A stretch of 64,000 bases of DNA. It comes from H2-BAC3 sp045863035. Its GTDB lineage: Bacteria; Bacteroidota; Ignavibacteria; Ignavibacteriales; Ignavibacteriaceae. The first letter of the stretch is position 1, and each line of letters opens with the position of its first letter. The position numbers and the translations under genes were made by a program. Of this stretch, positions 1-8,762 are shown piece after piece. Where the stretch lies: positions 1-64,000 of the forward strand of contig BTUV01000003.1 of assembly GCA_045863035.1 (NCBI GenBank). Direction: 5' to 3'. Below the pieces are notes generated by a model that saw nothing but the letters and a program-made list of their open reading frames with translations, was not told where the DNA came from and ran no database searches.

Positions 1-461
1 TATAAAGTCAACTATATATATCAAAAACTCACGAGGTTTTTAGAGGTGCCCTTAATTCTTAATTGATTCCCGGGGGCTTCGGAATTGTTCATTGCAGATT
101 CTTAATTTTTAATTCTTAATTCTTCATTGATTCCCGGGGGCTTTCGGAATTGTTCATTGCAGATTCTTAATTTTTAATTCTTATTTCTTCATTGTTCATC
201 TCAGATGTATAACAATTACAAGTAAGGAGATTTAGAAGATCATTATTGAGGATTCAGCAGCAGGGCAAACTCTCAGCAAACATTCTTGAACAAGCCAGGA
301 TTCGAAAGCGAAATTGTCACTTCTGTAATTAAATGCGTCATACTAATTGGCAGAAGTCAGGGGGACATTAACCACAGCAAGAACGTGATGACACTGCCGC
401 AAAAACAATACCCCGGAGTGAATTAATTTTTAATTCTTAATTCTTAATTTTTAATTTAAAA
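1..461. repeat. AT-rich intergenic region with a duplicated segment
   Basis: No gene is seen here. A segment containing CCCGGGGGCTT, then GGAATTGTTCATTGCAGA and runs of TTCTTAATTTTTAATTC, occurs twice between about 61 and 190. The same TTAATTCTTAA-type runs recur at 424-460, just past the stop of the next gene. At 294-358 there is one copy of a roughly 60-base element whose second copy is at 3376-3430. Confidence 0.6.
294..358. repeat. Dispersed intergenic repeat, copy 1
   Basis: Best-conserved part is GCGTCATACTAATTGGCAG, preceded by TTGTCACTTCTGTAA. It aligns with 3376-3430, which reads TTGTCATTTCTGTAA and ACGTCATACTAATTAGCAG. Both are in the same orientation and bracket the genes from 462 to 3117. 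Function unknown. Confidence 0.6.
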
Positions 462-902
462 TTATTCCTCCCGCAGCATGGGACCGAAGAAAGCGGGGGT
501 GTATTCTTCCCCCGCGAAGCAACCTGCGTCATCTATATATATTTGCACCCTGCTTAACCGTTCAATATATATCATTACGGGACAATGGTATCCGGCGGTG
601 AATATATCGGCCTCAAAAAGTACCGGCGATGATTCATTTTCTCTTATGGGGTACTTTTTAGCTTTTACAACCCGGCTTTGAAGGGTAACACCGATGCTAT
701 CTCTCAGCTCTGTTTTCATCTCAATGCTCTTCTCATTCAGAAAAACGATGCGCACCAGATAATGTCTGCCTTCAATCGTAAGAGATGTAAAATAGAGTGT
801 ATCGCTTTGCATTTGATGACCAGGTACAGAATACGCCCGGGTAACCGGGTTGAGGAGAAACATCATTGCCCAGAGACTATGGATAAAAAACAGATTTTTC
901 AT
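462..902 (-). CDS. Small secreted hypothetical protein
   Basis: A 146-residue protein that I do not recognise. It opens with a typical signal peptide (MKNLFF, a hydrophobic stretch to about residue 20, then TRAYS), so it is probably exported to the periplasm or outer membrane. The mature part is short, rich in alternating hydrophobic and polar residues suggestive of beta strands, and has two cysteines (about positions 107 and 128) that could form a disulfide. It is divergent from the histidine kinase that starts at 1026, and the region between them may carry both promoters. Overlapping plus-strand frames lack any domain or signal sequence. The signal peptide is the main reason to believe this frame. 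Confidence 0.6.
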   Translation of the reverse strand: MKNLFFIHSLWAMMFLLNPVTRAYSVPGHQMQSDTLYFTSLTIEGRHYLVRIVFLNEKSIEMKTELRDSIGVTLQSRVVKAKKYPIRENESSPVLFEADIFTAGYHCPVMIYIERLSRVQIYIDDAGCFAGEEYTPAFFGPMLREE

Positions 903-964
903 ACACCTTTATTACTTCAGATATGTTATTAAAAGAAACAATTTCAATTTTCCGCGAAAATTTG

Positions 965-972
965 TAGATTTG
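965..972 (+). promoter_or_regulatory. Putative Bacteroidota-type -7 box for the GAF histidine kinase
   Basis: TAGATTTG fits the TAnnTTTG -7 consensus and lies 53 bases upstream of the ATG at 1026. A convincing -33 TTG at the usual distance is not visible, so this is tentative. Confidence 0.35.
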
Positions 973-1025
973 TATTAAATTATCGCTGTTTATTACCAAA
1001 CAACAAAATATAATCCGGGTGGATA

Positions 1026-2303
1026 ATGATAAAACCTGCAATTCCTGAAAACGAAGAGAACCGCCTTCAGGAGCTCTACTCTCTGCAACTGCATCAGACA
1101 GGTTATGAAGAGAATTACCAGAATCTTGTGCAGCTTGCCTCGGCTATCTGCGGTACTCCTGTTTCTCTGATTTCACTGATTGACAGGAACAAGCAGTGGT
1201 TCAAAGCAGGAAAAGGAATAGAAGCAACCGAAGCTCCCCGCGATGTTTCCTTCTGTGCGCATGCAATTAACCAATCTGAAATTTTTGAGATTCAGGATGC
1301 TCTCGAGGATGAGCGGTTTCACGATAATCCCCTTGTTACCGGCTCACCTAATATCAGGTTTTATGCCGGTGTTCCCATCTACTCTCCGGGTGGTTATTGC
1401 CTGGGGACAATATGTGTAGTTGATTCGGTGCCTCACAATCTTACCGATGAACAAAAGTTTGCCCTTAAAACATTGGCCCGCCAGGTTGAAACTATGTTCC
1501 GTCTGCGACAGTCGGTTATTCAGCTTGATGCACATAACAAAGACTTATTTGAAAAAAAATCCAGAATCAAAGACCTTCTCGAGGAGCGGGAAAAGCACAT
1601 ATCGGTACTTTCAGAGCAGAGCCGGCTAAAAAGTAAATTTCTTTCAATCCTGGCTCACGATATTAAGTCACCTCTTGCTTCAATCCATTCAGTGCTCGAG
1701 CTGATAAGCAATGGTTCGCTTTCCCCTGATGAGATTAAAGAACTTACCGGAATGATACAGCAGAATATCAATGCAACTTCATCGCTGCTATCAAATATTT
1801 TGCAATGGGCGTGGGCGGGTATCAGCGGAGAATCTCAATCTCTTGAGCCGGTTAATCTTACTGCCAAAGCTTTTGAAGCGGTCTCTGAGGCAGAACCATC
1901 AGCGCGGAAGAAGGGAAATGAAATAGTTACTGCCATACCATCCGGATTGATGGTCATGGGAAGAAATGAATGGCTTCTGCTTATACTGAGAAATCTGATT
2001 ACCAATGCAAATAAATTCACTTCTAACGGAAGAATTTTTATCCATGCAAGTACAAGTGGTCCGGAAGCGGTAATAACCGTAAAAGATACCGGAATAGGGA
2101 TGACCGCAGAAACATCTGAAAAAATACTGTCGGGCGGAGTTATTCGTCCCGGAGTAGGAACAAACAAAGAAGGAGGGTCAGGTATCGGACTGATGCTCAC
2201 GCGTGATTTTATAGAGAAAATGGGGGGAAATCTTACCCTTTCCAGTGAACCCGGGGAAGGATCGGTTTTCAGTTTTACGGTAAAAGCGGTGCTTTCTCAT
2301 TAA
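1026..2303 (+). CDS. GAF-domain sensor histidine kinase
   Basis: 425 residues, no membrane segments, so a cytosolic sensor kinase. An N-terminal GAF domain (about 28-160, including DRNKQWFKAG and the FYAGVPIYSPGGYCLGTIC core) probably binds a small ligand. A short coiled coil (about 165-205) leads to a HisKA dimerisation domain with the phospho-acceptor His211 in LAHDIKSPLAS. The HATPase domain follows, with an N box LRNLITNANKFT, a G1 box DTGIGM and a G2 box GGSGIGLML. No receiver domain is fused and no response-regulator gene is adjacent, so the partner is unknown. The family autophosphorylates on His and passes the phosphate to an Asp of a response regulator. Confidence 0.92.
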   Translation: MIKPAIPENEENRLQELYSLQLHQTGYEENYQNLVQLASAICGTPVSLISLIDRNKQWFKAGKGIEATEAPRDVSFCAHAINQSEIFEIQDALEDERFHDNPLVTGSPNIRFYAGVPIYSPGGYCLGTICVVDSVPHNLTDEQKFALKTLARQVETMFRLRQSVIQLDAHNKDLFEKKSRIKDLLEEREKHISVLSEQSRLKSKFLSILAHDIKSPLASIHSVLELISNGSLSPDEIKELTGMIQQNINATSSLLSNILQWAWAGISGESQSLEPVNLTAKAFEAVSEAEPSARKKGNEIVTAIPSGLMVMGRNEWLLLILRNLITNANKFTSNGRIFIHASTSGPEAVITVKDTGIGMTAETSEKILSGGVIRPGVGTNKEGGSGIGLMLTRDFIEKMGGNLTLSSEPGEGSVFSFTVKAVLSH

Positions 2304-2457
2304 CAGAAGTGGGTTTTCGCGGGAATCCTCAATTGAGGGAGAAAGTTATCACCTTAATATTTTATTTTTTTACTTTACCGCTTTTTAAGTATTTTTTCAT
2401 ATACCCGAAAAGTAATTCCGGCCGGTAAGGCAGCTTTCTTTCAATTAGTGCAGTCAG

Positions 2458-3117
2458 ATGATACAAACGGTTTTTCGCAAGGAAGTTTTACAACAAAAAA
2501 ATCTCCGTGCCATCATAGCATCGCTTCAGCAGTTTATATATGCTGACTGGGCGGGGCGTGCCGAATCGGATCATGAGAAAGAAATTATCCGTGAGTATTT
2601 TGATTGTCTGGAAGTAACTTCACCACCTGAGACGTTTGAATCCCTGATTCTTGCGCACAATAGTAAAAGTCTTAATCATTATCCGTCCGCCATTGCACGC
2701 GGGTTTTCACGGCTTATGGATATTCTTGGCATCAGTGAATATTATATGATTGCCCATCTGCCACACCAGCTTCTTGCGAAATCAAAGATGTCGTATCCTC
2801 CTCTTGCAAGAGCATACAAACGGCTTCATGCTCTTTCTCCTTCCGACAGCAGACAACATGCCTTTCTCATTACGAATGAAATCTCGGATGAGGTTATCAA
2901 GTCACTTTTCTGGATTCACCGCTGCGATCAGTCTGTACCTGAATATGTTTTCTTTGCCCCGAAAGATGACAGTTTTGTTATGAGTCTCTGCAAGTATGGG
3001 AACATCCACTTTGAAGCGTTTACAGAGGCACGGGCAAATCAAATCCGCTCAGCTCACAGAAAAGCCGGTCTTATCACCATCACACCACCTGAGACTGACC
3101 GCTTTACCGGGAAATGA
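2458..3117 (+). CDS. Conserved hypothetical protein
   Basis: 219 residues, not recognised. It has no signal peptide or membrane segment and looks like a soluble, mostly helical protein in the first half (LRAIIASLQQFI, EKEIIREYFDCLE) with a mixed alpha/beta second half. It follows the GAF histidine kinase by about 150 bases in the same direction, so a functional link is possible but not shown. The start lacks an obvious ribosome-binding site. The only other downstream Met early in the frame is internal to the helical region. Confidence 0.6.
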   Translation: MIQTVFRKEVLQQKNLRAIIASLQQFIYADWAGRAESDHEKEIIREYFDCLEVTSPPETFESLILAHNSKSLNHYPSAIARGFSRLMDILGISEYYMIAHLPHQLLAKSKMSYPPLARAYKRLHALSPSDSRQHAFLITNEISDEVIKSLFWIHRCDQSVPEYVFFAPKDDSFVMSLCKYGNIHFEAFTEARANQIRSAHRKAGLITITPPETDRFTGK

Positions 3118-3414
3118 ATGAAGAATGAGAATTAAGAATTAAAAATCAACAATCAAAAATGATTTTTCAATCTGATTTTTTAAGCCCCTCTTTCCAATAC
3201 AGATCCCGGCAAACACAAATTTAAATTCTGCAAGAGAATATATTCAGTTAAAACTTACTCTTCCGGGAGAGAGGTGGTTTTGGAGAATTCCAAAAAAGCC
3301 AAATTTAGAAGGTTGTTTTGAAGGATACCGCAACAGATTGGTTTTTCAAAAAACATTTTCGACCCACCCAGGAGTCTAAGCCGATTTTGTCATTTCTGTA
3401 AAAAATACGTCATA
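3118..3414. other. Convergent intergenic region
   Basis: Lies between the plus-strand hypothetical and the minus-strand methyltransferase. It starts with an AT-rich ATTAAGAATTAAAAATC-like stretch shared with other gaps in this window and ends in copy 2 of the dispersed repeat (3376-3430). No gene seen. Confidence 0.5.
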
Positions 3415-3430
3415 CTAATTAGCAGAGTCA
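3376..3430. repeat. Dispersed intergenic repeat, copy 2
   Basis: Matches 294-358 over most of its length; the shared core is GTCATACTAATT followed by G/AGCAG. It runs into the last codons of the methyltransferase gene on the minus strand, so the protein's final residues (DSAN) are encoded by the repeat. Confidence 0.6.
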
Positions 3431-4662
3431 TGAAATATTATACTGCACATCATCCCATGTCCGCAGCCCGCTCCTTCCGGCAGTCCGAGCTCAAGATTAC
3501 GTAATACCGCTGCAAGCTGGGGCGAATATATACTCGCAAGGAAATCAACCACGGGAAATCGGCCTGAATTCCTGACTAACCAGGCAAGCATTTTCATTTC
3601 TTCAGAGAGAAACTCACGGCTGCTTTCAATATATCTTCTTACTTCCGAGTCATTCCGGCTGAGAAGCGCTTTAGTGTAAAGAATCAGAGTATTCCAATCC
3701 TCAGTATAAGAGCTTATTCTCTCATATATACCGGGTGCCGTGCTTTTGTATGATGAGAGAAAGGAAATATCAGCCAGAAGCTGATTAAAATCACCGCGGA
3801 AGTCCCTGTCAAAAAGCCGGTTGACCTGATATCTGAGCGGCAACGGTGCGTTGTTGTAGAAACCGGAATCAATATGACGACCGACGAGCAGAGACCTGTC
3901 ACGGATGGTAACGGTAATTTTTCTGTTCAGTTCCTCTGCCAGCTTTCTTGTCAGTGATCGTATTTCTTCTCCGCTCCAATATTTTACCATATATATTTCA
4001 TCTTTCACAGGTTTTTTTCTTTCCGGAAGGTAAAGCCAGCTCATATTATATTCATTCATTTCCGGGAGGGTATTGCTCCAGTAACAAGGCCATTCAGCAG
4101 AGTATTTAGCGAAGAGATCCAAAACAACAACTGTTTCAGCAGCATGGGTTTCCGCAATTTTTCTCAGCATGTTAACAAGTTCGTTTTTTGTAAGATGAGA
4201 AGGAGATGAGTAGGTTGAAAAGATGATATCAAACCCTCCCCTTTCAAGAAACGAATGCTCAGATGAAAGATCTGCCTGAAGAAACTCCACATTCTTTTTC
4301 CCGGCATAATTTTTCCGACCTGCCTCAATCATACCGGCGGATATATCTACACCGAGATATAATTCAATTTCCTCCTCAAGCAATACAAAATCCCGGTTTC
4401 TTTCCTGCGGTGTCTCAAACGGAAGGTGGGTTATTAACTCAAACCCTTCCCCGCTTCCGCAGCCAAGATCGGCAATGCGTAATTTCCCTTTTCTTTGTAA
4501 TACATCCCGGATAAGATTCCTGATAGTAATTTTAATGGAAATATCTTCCCAGTATTTTCTGACATTATCCTTTTTGCCAAAAAGTCCCCCTTTTTCCAAA
4601 CCGTAAAACCCCTGCCGGGCAGCTATATCAAAGAATTCTGTTTTAGCCATTGTACTTTTCAA
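3415..4662 (-). CDS. Class I SAM-dependent methyltransferase
   Basis: 415 residues. The Rossmann-type SAM-binding motif I is IADLGCGSGEGFEL (about 63-76), followed by an acidic motif LGVDISAGMIEAG and a post-motif FDIIFSTYSSPSHL. The substrate is not evident. The C-terminal 150 residues have no recognised domain and may define substrate choice. The gene is transcribed away from the TetR gene at 4969, with about 300 bases between them. The stop codon lies within a dispersed repeat, so the C-terminus may have been remodelled by the repeat. The start at 4662 has an alternative Met four codons in. Confidence 0.8.
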   Translation of the reverse strand: MKSTMAKTEFFDIAARQGFYGLEKGGLFGKKDNVRKYWEDISIKITIRNLIRDVLQRKGKLRIADLGCGSGEGFELITHLPFETPQERNRDFVLLEEEIELYLGVDISAGMIEAGRKNYAGKKNVEFLQADLSSEHSFLERGGFDIIFSTYSSPSHLTKNELVNMLRKIAETHAAETVVVLDLFAKYSAEWPCYWSNTLPEMNEYNMSWLYLPERKKPVKDEIYMVKYWSGEEIRSLTRKLAEELNRKITVTIRDRSLLVGRHIDSGFYNNAPLPLRYQVNRLFDRDFRGDFNQLLADISFLSSYKSTAPGIYERISSYTEDWNTLILYTKALLSRNDSEVRRYIESSREFLSEEMKMLAWLVRNSGRFPVVDFLASIYSPQLAAVLRNLELGLPEGAGCGHGMMCSIIFHDSAN

Positions 4663-4903
4663 GAATTAAGAGTTGAGGATACAAAGAAGAGCGATAAGAA
4701 TAAAGTCAGAGAATTCTGCTTGCCCAGACCGGGTAGAAGATAGCTGTCAGTTAGACGATTATCAGAGTCAGTTACCGGCTAACGGCTGTTTCCGCTCTCG
4801 TATCAGAAGTTGGGAAAAGGGTAATATTTGATGCCCTAAACAGTCAAAAAATGGTAAAAAAAGCTGTTTTTATCACTACTTCAGCCAATTCAAATATTTT
4901 TTC
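4663..4903. other. Divergent intergenic region
   Basis: Separates the methyltransferase from the TetR gene. I see no gene, tRNA or strong hairpin here. The plus-strand promoter and operator for the TetR gene lie at its right end. Confidence 0.4.
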
Positions 4904-4934
4904 TTGACAAAGATGCCAATTTACCGTAGTTTTG
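4904..4934 (+). promoter_or_regulatory. Bacteroidota-type promoter for the TetR regulator
   Basis: TTGACA at 4904-4909 provides the -33 TTG element. TAGTTTTG at 4927-4934 fits the -7 consensus TAnnTTTG. The gap between TTG and TA is 20 bases, the spacing expected for the primary sigma factor of Bacteroidota. The operator at 4935-4952 abuts the -7 box, so bound repressor would cover the transcription start. Confidence 0.7.
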
Positions 4935-4952
4935 TTAGTGAGTGTTAACTAA
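4935..4952. promoter_or_regulatory. TetR operator, copy 1 (autoregulatory)
   Basis: TTAGTGAGTGTTAACTAA is an 18-base inverted repeat (7-4-7) with one arm mismatch. The perfect version, TTAGTTAGTGTTAACTAA, lies before the permease gene at 5606-5623. Its position next to the -7 box predicts that the TetR protein represses its own gene. Confidence 0.75.
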
Positions 4953-4968
4953 TTAAGTAAAAAATAGA

Positions 4969-5553
4969 ATGCCAAGACTGACAACAGAGGAAAGACAGCG
5001 TATCATCATTGATGAGGCGATAAATATCATCCATGAGAGCGGATACGGAGCTTTATCAATACGTGAACTTGCCGGAAGGGTTAAAATTAGCGAACCGGCT
5101 ATTTACAGGCACTTCGTAAACAAGGAGGATATCGTACTTGGCATACTTGCCCGTATCAGCAGCTTTGATGATGAATTGAAGGCAGGTATTGAAAAGGAAA
5201 ATATCCCCCGGAACAAGCTGCGTGCATTTATTTTATTTCACTTCAATTTCCTTGAAAAAAACCAGAGCTTAACCTCAGTGATGTTTTCTGAGGAGATATT
5301 TACACAAAGCCCGGTATTAAAAGAAAACCTCATGAAGATTATCACAAAGAGGAGAGCACTGATTACCGGTATCATAACAGAAATGGATCTGCACGAAAGA
5401 CTGCAGAATTTTGATAAAACCGATTTGAGTAAAATCATAATGGGATTTATCAGAATGACCGTGCTTGAGTGGAAGCTGGGCAACTTCAGCACCTCGCTTG
5501 TTTCAAAAGGCGAGAATATCACTGCAATGTTCGAAAACCTGATTTTCAGATAG
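4969..5553 (+). CDS. TetR/AcrR-family transcriptional repressor of the export module
   Basis: 194 residues. The N-terminal TetR_N helix-turn-helix is clear: ALSIRELAGRVKISEPAIY followed by RHFVNKEDIV (about 25-56). The C-terminal part is a helical ligand-binding and dimerisation domain with no known ligand. It lies directly upstream of a permease, a LolA-like protein and an outer-membrane protein, all on the same strand. Identical operators in front of this gene and of the permease indicate that it controls itself and the export module, and that an envelope ligand or toxic compound relieves repression. The operator assignment is inference from the shared palindrome. Confidence 0.92.
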   Translation: MPRLTTEERQRIIIDEAINIIHESGYGALSIRELAGRVKISEPAIYRHFVNKEDIVLGILARISSFDDELKAGIEKENIPRNKLRAFILFHFNFLEKNQSLTSVMFSEEIFTQSPVLKENLMKIITKRRALITGIITEMDLHERLQNFDKTDLSKIIMGFIRMTVLEWKLGNFSTSLVSKGENITAMFENLIFR

Positions 5554-5605
5554 AATAAAGGTTATCATCATCAATACGTCAATAGTCAAAATCATCTTAT
5601 TATTG

Positions 5606-5623
5606 TTAGTTAGTGTTAACTAA
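5606..5623. promoter_or_regulatory. TetR operator, copy 2 (export module)
   Basis: TTAGTTAGTGTTAACTAA has perfect 7-base arms (TTAGTTA and TAACTAA) around GTGT. It lies 11 bases before the ATG of the MMPL permease, where bound repressor would block initiation. It differs from the copy at 4935-4952 at one position. Confidence 0.75.
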
Positions 5624-5634
5624 GAAAGGTCATT

Positions 5635-7926
5635 ATGTCACAGTTACTTATTAAGCTCCTGCATTACCCGCGCACGGTTCTTTTACTGCTCCTTATTCTC
5701 ACTGCCGGATTTTTTCTTAAAATGACTACAAACTCCCGCATGGAAACTGATCTGGATGAATATATGCCAAAGGACCACCCTGCGTTTACCTACAGTGATC
5801 AGGCCGAAGAGTGGTTTAATATTAAAGATGGTATCATTATCGCCGTTCAGAACAAAGCAGGAATTTACAACCGGCAGACTCTGAGCATCATCCGGGATCT
5901 GACCAGATCATTCCAGGATATGAATGGCATCGAGAAAAAAGATGTCACCTCTTTATATACCGCAGATAATATTGTAGGAACTGAAGAAGGGCTTGATGTA
6001 AAGGCCTTTTATACTGATCCTCCTCAGGGTGAGGAAGAACTTGTTGCCCTGCAAAAAAGAGTCCGCTCAAATGATATGGCTTTCGGCAGATTAGTATCAG
6101 AAGATGAAACCGTTTCTCTGATTATTGCTGCAATCAATGATGATGTTTTCACACAGGAGTTTTACCGGGAAATTCTGAAAACCGCGGAATCGTATGAAAG
6201 CGAGACAATACAAATATATGTAGCCGGCAGACCAATAGTCGAAGGAACAATGGCGCTACTGGGGCCGGCGGATATGAAAAGAATGGTTCCCATCGTTATA
6301 GCAGTAATTATTTTTGTGCTGTATCTCTCTCTCAGAAGCATAAGAAGCACTCTGCTGACCATGACGGTAGTTTTGCTCAGTACCATCTGGGCTTTCGGGC
6401 TGATGGCGTTGTTTAACATTCCTATATATGCTGTTTCAACTATGATACCGGTGATGCTCATAGCAATCGGAGTGGCCGATGGTATTCATCTCTACAGTCA
6501 CTTGCAGCAGTTTACCGCCCAAAATCCTCAGGCAACAAAACTTGAGGCAGTATCTGATATGATACGTGAAATGTGGAAACCTGTTGTTATGACCTCCGTT
6601 ACTACCGCGGTAGGATTTGTTTCCCTGTTAACTTCACAAGTATATCCGATAAAATACTTCGGTCTGTTTACCGCTTTTGGAGTAATGGGCGCTATGGTTT
6701 TTTCACTCGTTCTTATTCCGGCCGGTATTATGGTTTTTAATCTGCCCCGCGGAAAAGGAAAGAATAAAAAAGTATCTTCAGTTCATCTCCCCGCCGGTAT
6801 TACCGCCGCGATACTAAAATACAGAGGTGTAACTCTGATGGTCACCATCATCGTGATTGCCGTTGCGATTATGGGTATCCAGAGAGTATGGATCAATTCA
6901 AGTTTTCTCGACAAATTTGAACGTGACAGCGAGATTGTTCTTACCGATGCGTTTATCAATCAGCATTTCGGAGGCACATCAACTCTGAATCTGGTGCTGG
7001 ACAGTGAGGAAAATGATGCCTTCAAAAGACCCGAAGTCCTGTCATTAGTATATACCATGCAAAATATGGTTACTGATTCGCTGCACGCGGCAGGCAATAC
7101 ATTTTCTCTTACAAATTACATTGCCCGGATGAATAAGGTGATGCACGCGGATGATGAAGCATTTAACTCTATCCCGAATGAACAGGACCTTATAGCTCAA
7201 TATCTGCTGCTCTATGAAATGTCAGGTGACCCTGATAACCTCTGGAAAGTGGTTGATTATGATTTCAGGAAACTGAACGTTAATTTCCAGTTAAAGAGCG
7301 ATAATTCAAAAACCATCAATGCGGCAATAGCGGCTATTGAAAAATACAGAGATGACTTTACGCAACTCGGCATCACGATGAATTATGCAGGATCGGGGTA
7401 TAAAGGTCTGGTATTTACTGATCTGATATTGCAAGGTCAGATTATGAGTCTTATCCTTTCCTTATTTATCATCATCGGTCTGCTTGGTCTGATGTTTAAG
7501 AGCTTAAAAATCGGGTTGATTGGCGCAGTACCCATTGTTATAACCGCGGTTATCGGGTTCGGAGTAATGGGCTGGATGAACATCCCCCTCAATACAACAA
7601 CCGCCCTGCTTTCAAGCATTGCTGTGGGGATAGGAATTGATTTTGCAGTACATTTTCTCGAGCAATACAAACTACATTCTGTTTCCGGTAATAAGCTGCT
7701 GACAGCACAACGCACCATGGATCACTCAGGTATTGCCATCCTGTTAAACGCAGTAGTAGTAATATCGGGCTTTCTTGTACTTCTCTTTTCCGTTTTCCCT
7801 CCGAACAGGGAGCTTGGGTCATTGGTTTCATTAAATATGTTTGTCAGTTTTATCGGAACGTTAACCATCATGCTCATTATGCTTAACAAATCAAATGTCT
7901 ATTTTAACAAATCAAAGGAACAGTAA
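5635..7926 (+). CDS. MMPL/RND-superfamily exporter permease
   Basis: 763 residues with the RND/MMPL plan: an N-terminal transmembrane helix, a large periplasmic loop (about 35-215), a bundle of membrane helices (about 218-370), a second periplasmic loop (about 420-600) and a second bundle to the end. Helix-rich stretches such as MVPIVIAVIIFVLYLSL and the GIGVADGIHLYSH/GIGIDFAVHFLEQY pair (acidic residues in helix 4 and 10 equivalents) fit proton-driven transport. It resembles the single-chain RND group related to HpnN and MmpL that moves lipids or hydrophobic compounds out of the inner membrane. The gene is followed after one base by a LolA-like protein and then by an outer-membrane protein, which suggests a trans-envelope lipid or lipoprotein export route. 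Confidence 0.88.
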   Translation: MSQLLIKLLHYPRTVLLLLLILTAGFFLKMTTNSRMETDLDEYMPKDHPAFTYSDQAEEWFNIKDGIIIAVQNKAGIYNRQTLSIIRDLTRSFQDMNGIEKKDVTSLYTADNIVGTEEGLDVKAFYTDPPQGEEELVALQKRVRSNDMAFGRLVSEDETVSLIIAAINDDVFTQEFYREILKTAESYESETIQIYVAGRPIVEGTMALLGPADMKRMVPIVIAVIIFVLYLSLRSIRSTLLTMTVVLLSTIWAFGLMALFNIPIYAVSTMIPVMLIAIGVADGIHLYSHLQQFTAQNPQATKLEAVSDMIREMWKPVVMTSVTTAVGFVSLLTSQVYPIKYFGLFTAFGVMGAMVFSLVLIPAGIMVFNLPRGKGKNKKVSSVHLPAGITAAILKYRGVTLMVTIIVIAVAIMGIQRVWINSSFLDKFERDSEIVLTDAFINQHFGGTSTLNLVLDSEENDAFKRPEVLSLVYTMQNMVTDSLHAAGNTFSLTNYIARMNKVMHADDEAFNSIPNEQDLIAQYLLLYEMSGDPDNLWKVVDYDFRKLNVNFQLKSDNSKTINAAIAAIEKYRDDFTQLGITMNYAGSGYKGLVFTDLILQGQIMSLILSLFIIIGLLGLMFKSLKIGLIGAVPIVITAVIGFGVMGWMNIPLNTTTALLSSIAVGIGIDFAVHFLEQYKLHSVSGNKLLTAQRTMDHSGIAILLNAVVVISGFLVLLFSVFPPNRELGSLVSLNMFVSFIGTLTIMLIMLNKSNVYFNKSKEQ

Positions 7927-7927
7927 C

Positions 7928-8710
7928 ATGAAAAATTCAGTATGGTTTTTAGTAATATTTTTATTAACAATGGTTTCATCACCTTATCTCATTGCGCAAT
8001 CTAAAACCGGTCTGCAGGTTATCGAATCTGTCTATAACCGTCCGAATGGCAGCGACATGACCGCGGATTTAACCATGACACTGATTAATGCGCGGGGTGA
8101 TCAGCGTGTCCGTAAGATAAAGCAATTCTCCAAGGAGTTCGGTAAGGATGAAAAGAAGATTATGTTTTTTGTATCCCCCGCTGATGTCAAAAACACATCT
8201 TTTATGAACTGGAGCTACGGCGATGCAGGGAAGGACGATGATCAATGGATATATCTCCCCGCGCTTAAAAAAACAAAGCGTATTTCCAGCGACAGCAAAA
8301 GCGATTACTTTATGGGCTCAGATTTCACCTATGATGATCTGGGCGACCGTCTGCCCACTGAGGATAATCATAAAATCTTAAAGGAAGAGAAGGTACAGGA
8401 TGAGCTCTGTTATGTAGTTGAAAGCAAATCAAAAAATTCAGGATATATGTATTCAAAAACTATCACCTGGGTGGTGAAGGACAAATGGGTAGCGGTAAAA
8501 AAGGAGTTCTACGATGAAGATGGCAAACTCCTGAAAGTTCTTTCCGTTGAGGAATACAAAACCATCAATAACTTTCTGATAGTAACCAAAACACTTATTA
8601 AAAATATCCAGACTAATCATTCGACAGAAATGAAGCTGGAAAATATCATAATTGACGGCGGTATCTCAAATGACAAATTCACCGAACGCACTATGACGAA
8701 GGGTTTATAA
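7928..8710 (+). CDS. Outer-membrane lipoprotein-sorting (LolA-like) periplasmic protein
   Basis: About 260 residues. The start at 7928 is preferred because it opens a clean signal peptide (MKNSVWFLVIFLLTMVSS, cleavage near IAQS) and falls just after the permease stop. An upstream in-frame Met at 7895 would put 11 charged residues before it and overlap the permease. The mature part is the LolA-like half-barrel fold found next to RND permeases, with the family's IYLPALKKTKRISSDSK region and DFTYDDLG motif. In this family the protein is thought to ferry lipids or lipid-linked proteins from the permease across the periplasm. It is translationally close to the permease and precedes the outer-membrane component. 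Confidence 0.85.
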   Translation: MKNSVWFLVIFLLTMVSSPYLIAQSKTGLQVIESVYNRPNGSDMTADLTMTLINARGDQRVRKIKQFSKEFGKDEKKIMFFVSPADVKNTSFMNWSYGDAGKDDDQWIYLPALKKTKRISSDSKSDYFMGSDFTYDDLGDRLPTEDNHKILKEEKVQDELCYVVESKSKNSGYMYSKTITWVVKDKWVAVKKEFYDEDGKLLKVLSVEEYKTINNFLIVTKTLIKNIQTNHSTEMKLENIIIDGGISNDKFTERTMTKGL

Positions 8711-8762
8711 TGCGAGTAACCACAGAGAATTCTATTCAAATGTAACAGTAAAGAGGTAACAA

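Noticed and set aside
478..932. Two plus-strand coding regions overlapping the first gene
   Set aside because: They lack signal peptides, membrane helices or known motifs; the minus-strand frame has a signal peptide.
4663..4903. tRNA or other structured RNA
   Set aside because: No cloverleaf, CCA end or conserved T-loop sequence was found.
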